A DNA stretch of 64,000 nt, taken from contig NZ_QEWP01000003.1 of the NCBI RefSeq assembly GCF_003121985.1, positions 124,001-188,000 on the forward strand, in the 5' to 3' direction. The notes beneath the pieces were generated by a model, which saw nothing but the letters and a program-made list of their open reading frames with translations, ran no database searches and was not told where the DNA came from. This document shows, piece after piece, positions 46,337-55,307 of the stretch (position 1 is the stretch's first letter; the number at the start of each line of letters is the position of its first letter). This DNA is from Marinilabilia rubra (GTDB taxonomy: Bacteria; Bacteroidota; Bacteroidia; Bacteroidales; Marinilabiliaceae). The position numbers and the translations under genes are program-made.

Positions 46337-47367
46337 GACATACTCGTTATTGTTTCAACCATAAATTTAGTAACATCAATGTGGTCTTCCAGAATCTTTT
46401 CTGCCTGGCGGGCACTGTTAGTCTTGGTTCCGGGGCGCCCGAGCAGCATGCCTGCACTTTTTAACGCCAGATTCTGTTCTCTCTCCGAAGTGCCGAAATT
46501 CAGTACCATTCCATAATTATCTTCTAAATACTGAAGATTTCCTAATTTGAAGTCCGACACAAAAATGGCAGGCGTACCCAGGATTGCGGCTTCGGTAGCC
46601 ATAGTGGCCCCTTCAGTTACCAATAGTGTAGCATAAAAAAGCAGATCATGTATTTTATGGGAGGCCAGTTTTAAACGTAAAGGCTCTAACAACTCGGGCA
46701 ATGGGCCCTCTGCACTGATAAAAACCCGTCCAAATCTCTCGAGCGATCTAACCAGTTCTATTTTCTTTTTATTTGAAAAACCTTGCTTTCCCCGGTCGTG
46801 CACGGCCCCCCACCCCACAAAGCGGACAACTGCAAAAGGTTCATTGGCTTTTAAACCCAGGGACTCAGGAACGGAAAGATCGGGTTCAAAGTAGTTGGGG
46901 TGCAAGTAGGACAGTTCCATCAATCCGTTAAATCGATGGTGATTGGATCCCAGGTCACTGGTGAAATATTTTGGCGTATAAACCTCCCTGCAAAAAGGCT
47001 TGATAAGTTTCCGATATACCCCTGTGTTTTCAGTATCAGTAAAAGTTATATAAGGTTTACCAAGCAAATAAGCAGCAGGACCTGAGTAAATGGTACTGAA
47101 GTCAAGGAAGAGATCCGGTTTAAATTTCCGGGCCCTCAGATATTGACAAAAAACAGTGATCAGTAAATAAAAAATCTTCCCAATAAAAGAACGGCCTCCT
47201 CGTCCACGGCTTCGAAAAGAGACATTATAAAAATCCAAAAGTTCGTGAATATGCTCACGTTTGCGTGCCGTTACAAAAAACTGATGCCCATGTTCAGTCA
47301 TTATCCGTATAAAATGCCTGAAATAATGAACATGAGCAGGATGGCCTATATCGATAAATATTTTCAT
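46333..47367 (-). CDS. DUF354 domain protein, GT-B fold
   Basis: A 344-residue protein matching DUF354, a glycosyltransferase-like family common in polysaccharide clusters and in archaea. It begins MKIFIDIGHPAHVHYFRHFI, and its second half carries VTEGATMATEAAILGTPAIFV, equivalent to a nucleotide-sugar-binding site. No member activity is well established to my knowledge. It is coupled to the DegT gene. Confidence 0.82.
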   Translation of the reverse strand: MKIFIDIGHPAHVHYFRHFIRIMTEHGHQFFVTARKREHIHELLDFYNVSFRSRGRGGRSFIGKIFYLLITVFCQYLRARKFKPDLFLDFSTIYSGPAAYLLGKPYITFTDTENTGVYRKLIKPFCREVYTPKYFTSDLGSNHHRFNGLMELSYLHPNYFEPDLSVPESLGLKANEPFAVVRFVGWGAVHDRGKQGFSNKKKIELVRSLERFGRVFISAEGPLPELLEPLRLKLASHKIHDLLFYATLLVTEGATMATEAAILGTPAIFVSDFKLGNLQYLEDNYGMVLNFGTSEREQNLALKSAGMLLGRPGTKTNSARQAEKILEDHIDVTKFMVETITSMS

Positions 47368-47383
47368 ACAAACATTGCTTTAA

Positions 47384-48424
47384 TCAGGAATAACAATAAT
47401 TACGAAAAATAAATCGCCTGATTCTTTTGTACCAACGGTAAAATACTTTTCCTAATCCCCAAAGCAACCAGTTATGTACATAAATATATCGCCCGGTCTC
47501 TTTTACCATCCCTCCGTATGACTTTTTATATTGACGTGCAAAATAATCCTTCCCGGGCCTGCCCCCAGTTCCCAAATCAAGATAGCGGATACCTTCGCTC
47601 TGCAATTCCTGAATGACACCCCACAAAAACCCATCATACTTCCAGAATTCTTTGTCGGAAAGGCAATGACCGTCGAACCAGATAACGGACCGGTTTTTAA
47701 TAATCATAATGAGAATAACAGCCTTAAGTTCATGATTAATCTCCATACCTTTAATCCGGAGATGGGTATTTAAAAGCGGGGATTGATCAAGGGACTGAAA
47801 TAAGGATAAATCCGGGATTGGACGCCCTTTTCGGCCTATATAACAACGCAAAATATCCCAAATCTTATAGACGTCTTCCGAACCGTGCAGATTTCTGATG
47901 GTATGATTGGTTGTCCCCATTTTCTGAATATTGTCACGACGGCTTGGGGACAAAGAAGCCCAAAGATCATTTGATTTGCGACTCATATCAATACCCACAC
48001 TCAGATGAGATTCATAATAAAAACCTGCTTCTTCATACAGCGGCTTGAGCGACAATCCAAGTTTTAAATTCCTGATTTCACTGAATACTGCTTTACGCCC
48101 CGTCTCTTTCACTAATGCTTCCAAAAGCGCCAGCAAAACCCCCATATCATTTTCAGCCACCAGGGGGCCTCCAAAAACCACCTGACGTCGAGTAAAAAGA
48201 GACATCGGAAAAATTGCATTCCAAAAATTCACAGAAACCATAAGCCCGACCAGGTTATCACCTTCGAAGGCGAACCAACCTGCCGGTCGCTGGTATTTGG
48301 CATGCTCGTGCACATCAAACATTCCGGGCAATTGAAAAACACTGCCATCGGGATGGTCAAGCACAAACGCTTCCCATTTCTCGCGATCTACCCGTTTGGG
48401 ATCTGAAATAATTTTTAATGCCAT
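47384..48424 (-). CDS. FemAB/GNAT-like acyltransferase
   Basis: A 346-residue protein with two GNAT-like halves, including LWASLSPSRRDNIQKMG and WFDGHCLSDKEFWKYDGFLWGVIQELQSEGIRYLDLGTGG. This matches FemAB/FemX-like proteins that add amino acids to cell-wall precursors, and the BioF2-like acyltransferases of exopolysaccharide clusters. Here it may attach an acyl or aminoacyl group to the glycan. It sits 16 bp upstream of the DUF354 gene in transcription order. Confidence 0.8.
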   Translation of the reverse strand: MALKIISDPKRVDREKWEAFVLDHPDGSVFQLPGMFDVHEHAKYQRPAGWFAFEGDNLVGLMVSVNFWNAIFPMSLFTRRQVVFGGPLVAENDMGVLLALLEALVKETGRKAVFSEIRNLKLGLSLKPLYEEAGFYYESHLSVGIDMSRKSNDLWASLSPSRRDNIQKMGTTNHTIRNLHGSEDVYKIWDILRCYIGRKGRPIPDLSLFQSLDQSPLLNTHLRIKGMEINHELKAVILIMIIKNRSVIWFDGHCLSDKEFWKYDGFLWGVIQELQSEGIRYLDLGTGGRPGKDYFARQYKKSYGGMVKETGRYIYVHNWLLWGLGKVFYRWYKRIRRFIFRNYCYS

Positions 48425-48475
48425 ATCTCTGCTCTGACTCCTTATTTAATGATGAGAAGGTTTTGGATGAGGCGG

Positions 48476-49426
48476 CTAAATACATTGGCTGTAAAGGGTC
48501 AGAAGTTTTCTCACCACGATATTATTGTCCAGTTCTTTAATTCTGTTTCTTCCATCCGGCTTATTTTCATTTTCCAGGGATTGCTGCAATGCTTTTGCAA
48601 GGATTTCAGGATAAGGATCACAAGTAGAACAGTTCTTAAGTCCGTTGATTCTTTCTTCCACATCTCCTACGCGGGTTGAGACGACCGGAACATTACAAGC
48701 CAGTGCTTCCTTTACCACATTGGGAGATCCTTCCCAAAGAGATGTCAACAAAACCACATCCGAAGCATTATAGAAATAAGGCATCAACATGGTGTCAATT
48801 CCATATACCGGTTTCAACTCAACATCACTTCGATTCAAAACCTTCATAACAGCTGCAGCCAGGTCGAAGTTTTTCACTTTACGACCGGGGTCTGCCGGCC
48901 ACATTACCACTTTGGGTTTTGAAAAACCACATTTTTGCCGGGCTTCTTTTCTGGGAATTTCTCTAAACAGTTCCATATCCACCCCGTTGGGTATTACCAA
49001 AACTTTTGGGACATCTATCTTTTGAGCCATTGACCAACTTTTCACTATTGTAACCGGCCAAAAAAATCTGGTGAAAAATTTAACCAGAGTTAAAATCCAC
49101 CGGGGACCAAAAACATCGCTGCCCATCAACGAAACAACCAACGGCCGGGCTCCGGAGAGGGTGGCCATTATGGCACTTAATCCATAATGGGCATGTATCA
49201 CGTCATATTTATTCTCTTTTAAGTGTCGTTTCAACGTCAACGCCCCTCTAAGATAGCCTGCAACTCCCTTTCTTTCAACTCTGAAAAATGATATTTTAAC
49301 TCCCCTTTTCTTCAGGGCCCTGGCTTGCTCATTCACCGCAGGTGTACATAAACCATTTTTATTTCCACTGCATACAAACAGAACACGTCCGGAAAAAACA
49401 TTCGGATAATTTTCCATTTCCAACAT
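48476..49426 (-). CDS. Glycosyltransferase, GT4 family
   Basis: A 316-residue GT4 enzyme, shorter than usual. The acceptor side includes DVIHAHYGLSA and MGSDVFGPRW; the donor side has VVLLTSLWEGSPNVVKEALACNVPVVSTRVGD, a classic E-x7-E region. It is the first gene of the minus-strand block that runs down to 39692. The 219-bp gap to the divergent AbgT gene should carry its promoter, but I see no good consensus. Confidence 0.9.
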   Translation of the reverse strand: MLEMENYPNVFSGRVLFVCSGNKNGLCTPAVNEQARALKKRGVKISFFRVERKGVAGYLRGALTLKRHLKENKYDVIHAHYGLSAIMATLSGARPLVVSLMGSDVFGPRWILTLVKFFTRFFWPVTIVKSWSMAQKIDVPKVLVIPNGVDMELFREIPRKEARQKCGFSKPKVVMWPADPGRKVKNFDLAAAVMKVLNRSDVELKPVYGIDTMLMPYFYNASDVVLLTSLWEGSPNVVKEALACNVPVVSTRVGDVEERINGLKNCSTCDPYPEILAKALQQSLENENKPDGRNRIKELDNNIVVRKLLTLYSQCI

Positions 49427-49645
49427 AAATACCCATTAAATTTAAGGAATTAGAGAGCTAAAAGCTAAGAAGACTGGTCAGTGTCGGGCAGTATTTGACC
49501 AATTAAAGATATTTGTATATAAGAGCTAAACCTAAAATGGAATTGTAATACATTTTTTGCATATTTGGGAAATGGTATTTTTATTTTTTTAACACTCCGG
49601 GTAACTTTTAAAAAGGCAAGGTAAACCTATAAAATTCAAAACCTC

Positions 49646-51181
49646 ATGACCAAAGCAGAAAATACGTCTCCCAAAGGCAACGCCGTATTGGATTGGATTG
49701 AAAAAATGGGAAATAAACTGCCACATCCCTTTTGGATGTTTGTTTGGATAACCATTTTTGTTGTTTTAATCAGCTTTATCAGCTCATTTCTTGGAGTTCA
49801 AGCCACCGACCCGGCAACAGGAGAAGTAGTAAAGGCACAAAACCTATTGTCTGGAGACGGGCTTCGCAGGTTTTTGCAGGAAATGGTCACCAATTTCGCC
49901 CATTTTGCACCGCTGGGATTAGTTTTAGTCATGCTGATGGGGGTTTCGGTAGCCGAGAAAAGCGGCCTTTTATCCCTGGTGATGAGGAACCTGGCTTTCT
50001 CTGTTCCACGAAAAATTGTACTGCCTGTAATATTTGTCATCGGGGCTTGCGGAAACATTGGATCTGACGCAGGTGTAGTTATAGTTCCACCTATCGCGGC
50101 CCTCATATTCAGTCAAATGGGGCTTCACCCTGTGGCAGGACTGGTAGCCGGATATGCAGGTGCAACAGCAGGGTTTACGGCCAATTTCTTTATTGCAGGA
50201 ACGGATGTTTTATTAGCCGGAATCAGTACCGAGGTCACCTCAAAGATACAGGGCGTTGGCGAAGTAAGTGCCACAGCCAACTGGTATTTCATGATTATAT
50301 CTACCATCTTGTTGGGACTGGGAGGAGCTTTTGTGGTAACCCGCTACACCATACCTCGAACCAGGCGGTTTGCCATGGGAAACCATCAGGAACTTGCCAC
50401 TCCGGACACCCATAAAGTTACCGATGATGAACGCAAAGGATTGCGAAAAGCCGGTTATGCGGCCCTGGTAATTATTGCCGTTGTGGCATTGCTCACCATC
50501 CCCTCGTGGGGGCCCTTAAGAAATCAGGAAACAGGAGGCATTGTTCCTTCACCATTTTTACGTGGCCTGGTACCTATACTTTTCTTTTTATTTGCCATTC
50601 CGGGGTATTTCTTTGGCAAAACCACCGGCAGCATCAAGCACGCTGATGATGTGATAAAATACATGGGACAAGGCATGAAAGATCTGTCGGGGTATATTGT
50701 GCTGATGCTGGTAGTAGCCCAGTTCATAAATCTGTTCAACTGGAGCCGGCTAGATGCCATTTTGGCTATTAACGGCGCCGATTTCCTTCAATCCACGGGA
50801 CTAACAGGGCCGTTTATGTTTACTCTTTACATGATGCTGGTGGCTTTCATCAATATTTTTATCGGGAGTGGCTCGGCCAAATGGGCCATCTTTGCACCAG
50901 TGTTTATTCCCATGCTTGCCCAGTTGGGATTCACACCCGCCTTTGTGCAACTTATGTACCGGGTGGGAGACAGCATTACTAATTGCGTAAGCCCATTATA
51001 TGTATACTTCCCCCTGCTTATCGGATGGATTCGCCAATATGACAAAAAAGTAGGAATTGGGACAGTTGTTTCACTTTTAGTACCGTACGCTGTCGTTCTG
51101 TTCCTAATGTGGTTGATATTGCTTTTTGTTTGGTTCTGGCTGGATCTGCCTATTGGAGTTGGCGAAGGCATTTTCCTTTAA
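49646..51181 (+). CDS. AbgT family transporter
   Basis: A 511-residue polytopic membrane protein of the AbgT family (p-aminobenzoyl-glutamate or sulfonamide transport). It begins with the usual LDWIEKMGNKLPHPFWMFVW. It has the GNIGSDAGVVIVPP and GATAGFTANFFIAGTDVLLAG segments, and the second half carries GSGSAKWAIFAPVFIPM. It faces away from the polysaccharide genes and is followed after 11 bp by a histidine kinase. Confidence 0.93.
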   Translation: MTKAENTSPKGNAVLDWIEKMGNKLPHPFWMFVWITIFVVLISFISSFLGVQATDPATGEVVKAQNLLSGDGLRRFLQEMVTNFAHFAPLGLVLVMLMGVSVAEKSGLLSLVMRNLAFSVPRKIVLPVIFVIGACGNIGSDAGVVIVPPIAALIFSQMGLHPVAGLVAGYAGATAGFTANFFIAGTDVLLAGISTEVTSKIQGVGEVSATANWYFMIISTILLGLGGAFVVTRYTIPRTRRFAMGNHQELATPDTHKVTDDERKGLRKAGYAALVIIAVVALLTIPSWGPLRNQETGGIVPSPFLRGLVPILFFLFAIPGYFFGKTTGSIKHADDVIKYMGQGMKDLSGYIVLMLVVAQFINLFNWSRLDAILAINGADFLQSTGLTGPFMFTLYMMLVAFINIFIGSGSAKWAIFAPVFIPMLAQLGFTPAFVQLMYRVGDSITNCVSPLYVYFPLLIGWIRQYDKKVGIGTVVSLLVPYAVVLFLMWLILLFVWFWLDLPIGVGEGIFL

Positions 51182-51192
51182 ATATTTAAAAT

Positions 51193-52332
51193 ATGGACGA
51201 AGCCCCGGGAAATAAAAAAACAAATATCAATGACATTCTCAAAATAGATGATGGAATCTTCCATCATCTAATTAAAAATTCTTTTGATTTATTGGTTTTG
51301 CTGGATACCAAAGGAAATCAGATTTATGTCAGCGATTCCTGCGAAAAAATTCTCGGATACAAACCCGAAGAATTAACCAACATTCCGGTAATTGAAGGCT
51401 TTCTCCATCCCGATGATCAACAAAAAGCTATTGAGGGACTTCAGGATATCATTTATAACAACAACAATGGAGGTACCCAATACCGTCACAAACACAAAAA
51501 TGGCGGTTGGGTCTACCTGGAAGCCTTTGGAACCAACCAGCTGGATAATCCGCAGATCAAGTCAATTGTTCTTAACGTAAGAGACATTTCAGAAAGGAAA
51601 AAAGCCGAAGAGGCATTAAGAAAGAGTGAGGCGAGTTTAAAGGAACTGAATGCCACTAAAGACCGGTTCTTTTCCATTATTGGCCATGATCTTCGCAGTC
51701 CGTTCAGTAGCATTGTCGGATTCACCGATCTTTTAATCGCTCAGATTCGGGAGAAGGACTACGGTGGTATCGAAGACTATGCCCGGATCATACAAAAATC
51801 ATCACAACAGGCCATGGATTTGCTCTCCAATTTACTGGAGTGGTCAAGAGCTCAATCCGGAAGGATTGATTTTGTTCCTGAATACCTCGAATTAGGAAAA
51901 ATGATTCGTCAAACCATTGACTTATTTAAAAATACAGCTACCCGGAAATCTATAAAAGTTCTCAATAAATCAAAGAATTTCCTTCCCATTTGGGCAGATA
52001 AACACATGGTTGAATCTGTTTTAAGAAACCTGATTTCGAACAGTCTTAAATTCAGTCCTCCGGAAAGCGTAATTACCATTTCGGCCAGGGGCCTGGAGAA
52101 CAAAGCTCTGGTATCTGTGGCAGATAAAGGTGTTGGCATGAAAAAGGAAGATCTGGGTAAATTATTCAAAATAGAACAACCACATTCCACCAGAGGAACT
52201 AAAAATGAAACCGGAACCGGACTTGGACTCCTGCTGTGTAAAGATTTTGTTAAAATGCACAAGGGGCAAATATGGGCAGAAAGTGAAGAAGGTAAAGGAA
52301 GTACTTTTTTCTTTACTTTACCGCTGGCATAG
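51193..52332 (+). CDS. PAS-domain sensor histidine kinase
   Basis: A 379-residue cytosolic histidine kinase. The PAS domain spans about residues 25-135 (LVLLDTKGNQIYVSDSCEKILGY, then the PAC segment ending VRDISERKKAEE). HisKA has phospho-accepting H165 in FFSIIGHDLRSPF. HATPase_c has the N box NLISNSLKF, DKGVGM, and GTGLGLLLCKDFV. No membrane segment or receiver domain is present, and no response regulator gene is adjacent. It lies 11 bp after the AbgT gene and may be co-transcribed with it. Confidence 0.93.
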   Translation: MDEAPGNKKTNINDILKIDDGIFHHLIKNSFDLLVLLDTKGNQIYVSDSCEKILGYKPEELTNIPVIEGFLHPDDQQKAIEGLQDIIYNNNNGGTQYRHKHKNGGWVYLEAFGTNQLDNPQIKSIVLNVRDISERKKAEEALRKSEASLKELNATKDRFFSIIGHDLRSPFSSIVGFTDLLIAQIREKDYGGIEDYARIIQKSSQQAMDLLSNLLEWSRAQSGRIDFVPEYLELGKMIRQTIDLFKNTATRKSIKVLNKSKNFLPIWADKHMVESVLRNLISNSLKFSPPESVITISARGLENKALVSVADKGVGMKKEDLGKLFKIEQPHSTRGTKNETGTGLGLLLCKDFVKMHKGQIWAESEEGKGSTFFFTLPLA

Positions 52333-52366
52333 AGAGAAGTGGTTAGAAACTGTTTAAATTTTGTTT

Positions 52367-52424
52367 TTGAAAGATGTTTTTCAGCAGAGAATATGGCTCA
52401 AAAAATTCAGCAAACATCTTTCAA
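52367..52424. terminator. 13-bp inverted repeat between convergent genes
   Basis: TTGAAAGATGTTT at 52367-52379 pairs exactly with 52412-52424; the right arm includes the stop codon of the NlpC/P60 gene. The 32-base loop contains further small pairings. It may stop transcription from both sides, although no strong U tract follows. Confidence 0.4.
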
Positions 52425-53038
52425 TTAAAAATGCGGGTACCAAATATAAACTTATCGCGCCACCAAACATTGTCCAGAGAGGTAATGGTGACACCCTGAC
52501 TTGAAGATGTATGAACAAACCGATTATTACCTGCATAAATCCCGGAATGGGTAATAAATCTCTGTGTACGATAAGTATTAACAAAAAAGACCAAATCCCC
52601 TTTCTTTAACTGGCTTTTACTTTCAATAATATCACCATATCTGGCCTGTTCCTCTGAATTATGAGGTAAGGTTATTCCATGGATAGCAAAGACCCGCATC
52701 AGCAAACCAGAACAGTCCATGCCCCGGGAAGAGCATCCTCCCATTCTATGAGGAACACCAATGTATTCTTTGGCTGTGGATATAAGATCCTCTTCACTCA
52801 CCGTTCCCATCGGCAAACGCTTTCCGGTCCCATCTTCCAGAAACCTGTTCAACATTCCTTTACCGGTCTTATTCTCCAGCTTCGTATATGATATTCCCGG
52901 CAAAACTTTTCTGGAACATGAAGAACCATTTATCTGCACCATAAAAATCAGGAACAGAAAAAACATCCAATTGTTTTTCAACTCCAATAATTGAATAAAC
53001 CGAGATCGGATTCTTGCTATGTGGAAATTCTTCTTCAT
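52421..53038 (-). CDS. NlpC/P60 family cell-wall hydrolase
   Basis: A 205-residue exported C40 peptidase. The catalytic Cys is C109 in GMDCSG, with H164 in THSGIYAG as the catalytic His and H176 as the likely third residue. The N-terminus has a hydrophobic segment (about residues 24-37) followed by NGSSC, compatible with a lipoprotein lipobox at C41. It would cut D-Glu-diamino-acid bonds in peptidoglycan peptides. It is convergent with the histidine kinase and stands alone. Confidence 0.9.
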   Translation of the reverse strand: MKKNFHIARIRSRFIQLLELKNNWMFFLFLIFMVQINGSSCSRKVLPGISYTKLENKTGKGMLNRFLEDGTGKRLPMGTVSEEDLISTAKEYIGVPHRMGGCSSRGMDCSGLLMRVFAIHGITLPHNSEEQARYGDIIESKSQLKKGDLVFFVNTYRTQRFITHSGIYAGNNRFVHTSSSQGVTITSLDNVWWRDKFIFGTRIFN

Positions 53039-53228
53039 AAGAATTCATATTACGAAACTATGCCTGTTTGAGTTCCATCTTTCTAAACGATGAGAAACAT
53101 GAGTTATCTTGCGGTCAAAAGCCAAAACGTTCTATCTCCAAAAATATTTTTCTTTCAGGAATAGTTTCAATTTCCGGTCCTAAAAGCCACCAATAAAGCA
53201 AACATTTCACATTATTTATTTCAAAATC

Positions 53229-53720
53229 ATGGACACAGTTACAATCCCCGAGCCAGTTTTTTGGTTCCAGAATCTTTTTGCGGCACTGGCAGTTGGTTTT
53301 GCTTTGGCAGCTTTTATTGTAGCATGGATCGGCAATGCCTCCCGAAGCTGGCTACAAACAACAGGTACTATTGTGATATCTGAAGTACATCAGATTTCAC
53401 GTAAAACAAAATTTTTTCCAAGAATAAAATACGAATACCAGGTCAACAGAAAGAGCTTTCTCTCAAGAATCCTGTTCATTGGACATTTCATAAAAACGTA
53501 CACTGAAGACTTCTCACGGAATATGGTAACCCAATACCCCAAAGGCCTTGAGACAAAAGTGTATTACAACCCCACATATCCGTCTTTAAGCGTTTTGGAA
53601 CCAGGCATTAACAAGGGAATAATCTCAAATCTTATTACAAGAATGATAATTTGCATCATCTGTTATTCCCTTTTAACTCCTCTGGTGTTAAAAGAACTAT
53701 TAAACTTTCTTTCAACGTAA
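53229..53720 (+). CDS. DUF3592 family membrane protein
   Basis: A 163-residue protein with a hydrophobic helix at each end (about 12-33 and 135-155). The middle is a beta-rich domain (TTGTIVISEVHQIS, then PRIKYEYQVN and VYYNPTYPSLSVLEPG), the pattern of DUF3592 proteins. The function of this family is unknown. It is transcribed alone, 191 bp after the divergent NlpC/P60 gene. Confidence 0.85.
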   Translation: MDTVTIPEPVFWFQNLFAALAVGFALAAFIVAWIGNASRSWLQTTGTIVISEVHQISRKTKFFPRIKYEYQVNRKSFLSRILFIGHFIKTYTEDFSRNMVTQYPKGLETKVYYNPTYPSLSVLEPGINKGIISNLITRMIICIICYSLLTPLVLKELLNFLST

Positions 53721-53912
53721 CAAAATTCTTATTGCCTGATGAGAATAAAAAATTCAATTACGTTCCCAATTTAGTTTGTAACTTCGTAGCTGTTTCAATC
53801 AGAATTCAATGAGGAAAAAGATCAACAGAGCAATGCATCTTCACCTAAATACTTCATTCTAAACTGATTCAAAGAAAACTTACGTCATTACAAACCATAA
53901 AACCACAAACTG

Positions 53913-54998
53913 ATGAAATTAAAGTACGGGATGAATCCCTATCAGGATTATGCAGAGGTTATTGATGATAACAATGCTTTTAAATTACTGAATGGAAAAG
54001 CCAGTGTTATCAATGTTCTGGACGCACTCAACTCATGGCAACTGGTAAAAGAAGCATCGCAAACTTTGGGAAAAGCGGCCGCCACTTCTTTTAAGCATGT
54101 TACCCCTTCCGGCGTTGCTTTGGAAACTGAGCTCACAGAGCAAGAAAAACAGGCTTATCTTATCAAAAAAGAAACGTCTCCACTCTCATCGGCCTATGCC
54201 AGAGCCAGGGGGGCCGACAGGCTGGCCTCTTTTGGCGATTTTGTAGCTTTAAGCGAAACCGTGGATGAAGCGACTGCCCGAATGATTAAATCGGAAGTTT
54301 CGGATGGCGTTATTGCCCCGGATTACACCCCGGAGGCTCTTGAAATTCTGAAGTCAAAGAAAAAGGGAGGGTATGTTGTTTTCAGCATTGATAAAGATTA
54401 TGAGCCGGACGAAGTGGAAGAACGACAGGTTTATGGAATAACGATTCGTCAGAAAAGAAATGAACTGAAAGTTACCGATGAGTTACTCAAAGATGTCAAA
54501 ACCGAAAGCGGGGCACTTACGCCTCAAATTGTTTCTGACTTAAAACTTGGCATTCTCACTTTGAAATATACCATGTCTAACTCCATTTGCGTTGTTAACA
54601 ATGGACAAGTGATCGGCATTGGATCAGGTCAGCAATCAAGAATTCTTTGCTCCGGACTGGCTCTCAACAAAGCCAATATCTGGTATCAGAAAACGCAACT
54701 TGATTATTCCTTTCTGAAAGAACAGGAAGGCCTTAAGCGCACAGAACTGGATCAACTTATTGAGCAGAAAAGAGAAGAAGCGTTCGGAGACAAAGTAATG
54801 CTGAGTGAATTGGATGGCTCATGCCTGATATCGGATGGTTTCTTCCCTCAAAAAGACAACATTGAACTGGCGGCAAAATACGGGATCAAGTACATAGGTT
54901 CGCCGGTAGGCTCCATTCGTGATGAAGAAATTATGGCCACCGCTAAAAAATATGGCATCACCTTCGTTAATATTGGCGTGAGACTGTTTCACCATTAA
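53913..54998 (+). CDS. purH: Stand-alone AICAR transformylase (PurH C-terminal domain only)
   Basis: A 361-residue protein corresponding to the formyltransferase half of PurH, which converts AICAR and 10-formyl-THF to FAICAR in purine synthesis. It begins MKLKYGMNPYQDY, like the AICARFT start, and keeps the catalytic pair K61-H62 (SFKHVTPSG). The N-terminal IMP cyclohydrolase domain of bifunctional PurH (about 200 residues) is absent. Its length shows a complete one-domain form and not a truncation. IMP cyclohydrolase must then come from another gene or a second PurH. Confidence 0.9.
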   Translation: MKLKYGMNPYQDYAEVIDDNNAFKLLNGKASVINVLDALNSWQLVKEASQTLGKAAATSFKHVTPSGVALETELTEQEKQAYLIKKETSPLSSAYARARGADRLASFGDFVALSETVDEATARMIKSEVSDGVIAPDYTPEALEILKSKKKGGYVVFSIDKDYEPDEVEERQVYGITIRQKRNELKVTDELLKDVKTESGALTPQIVSDLKLGILTLKYTMSNSICVVNNGQVIGIGSGQQSRILCSGLALNKANIWYQKTQLDYSFLKEQEGLKRTELDQLIEQKREEAFGDKVMLSELDGSCLISDGFFPQKDNIELAAKYGIKYIGSPVGSIRDEEIMATAKKYGITFVNIGVRLFHH

Positions 54999-55050
54999 AA
55001 TTCATCCTTTTATGTGAATAAAATCACAGAATAAAAAGGAACTTGTAAAC

Positions 55051-55251
55051 GTGATAAGACTCTCTCTTAACCGGAACATCGGTGGTAAAAACAAAGCTGC
55101 TCTGGTCGGGCAGTTTGCCAGTTCTTCCTTTTTTCAAAGCAACCAAATAGTCCTGGGAGAATTTCCAACCATGGAAGAAGCACAGAAAGAGTTGGCTTCA
55201 ATCGAAGAGTTTCTGAACGGAGACAATGAAGGCGTTTATCCCATAAAATAG
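55051..55251 (+). CDS. Small conserved-looking protein, function unknown
   Basis: A 66-residue protein from a GTG start at 55051 (reads MIRLSLNRN), 52 bp after the AICAR transformylase gene. It has a short beta-rich start, SSFFQSNQIVLGEFPTMEEAQKEL and an acidic tail ending GVYPIK. No export signal or membrane segment is seen. A strong terminator follows 16 bp later, so it ends the purH transcript. I do not recognise a family. Confidence 0.55.
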   Translation: MIRLSLNRNIGGKNKAALVGQFASSSFFQSNQIVLGEFPTMEEAQKELASIEEFLNGDNEGVYPIK

Positions 55252-55267
55252 AAGCTAACACATTTAT

Positions 55268-55307
55268 TGCCCTTTTCAATGATACAAGCATTGAAAAGGG
55301 CATTTTT
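55268..55307 (+). terminator. Strong bidirectional rho-independent terminator
   Basis: A perfect 14-bp stem (TGCCCTTTTCAATG / CATTGAAAAGGGCA) with a 7-base loop, followed by five T on the plus strand. It ends the purH-small protein unit and also starts right after the stop of the convergent flavoprotein gene. Confidence 0.9.
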
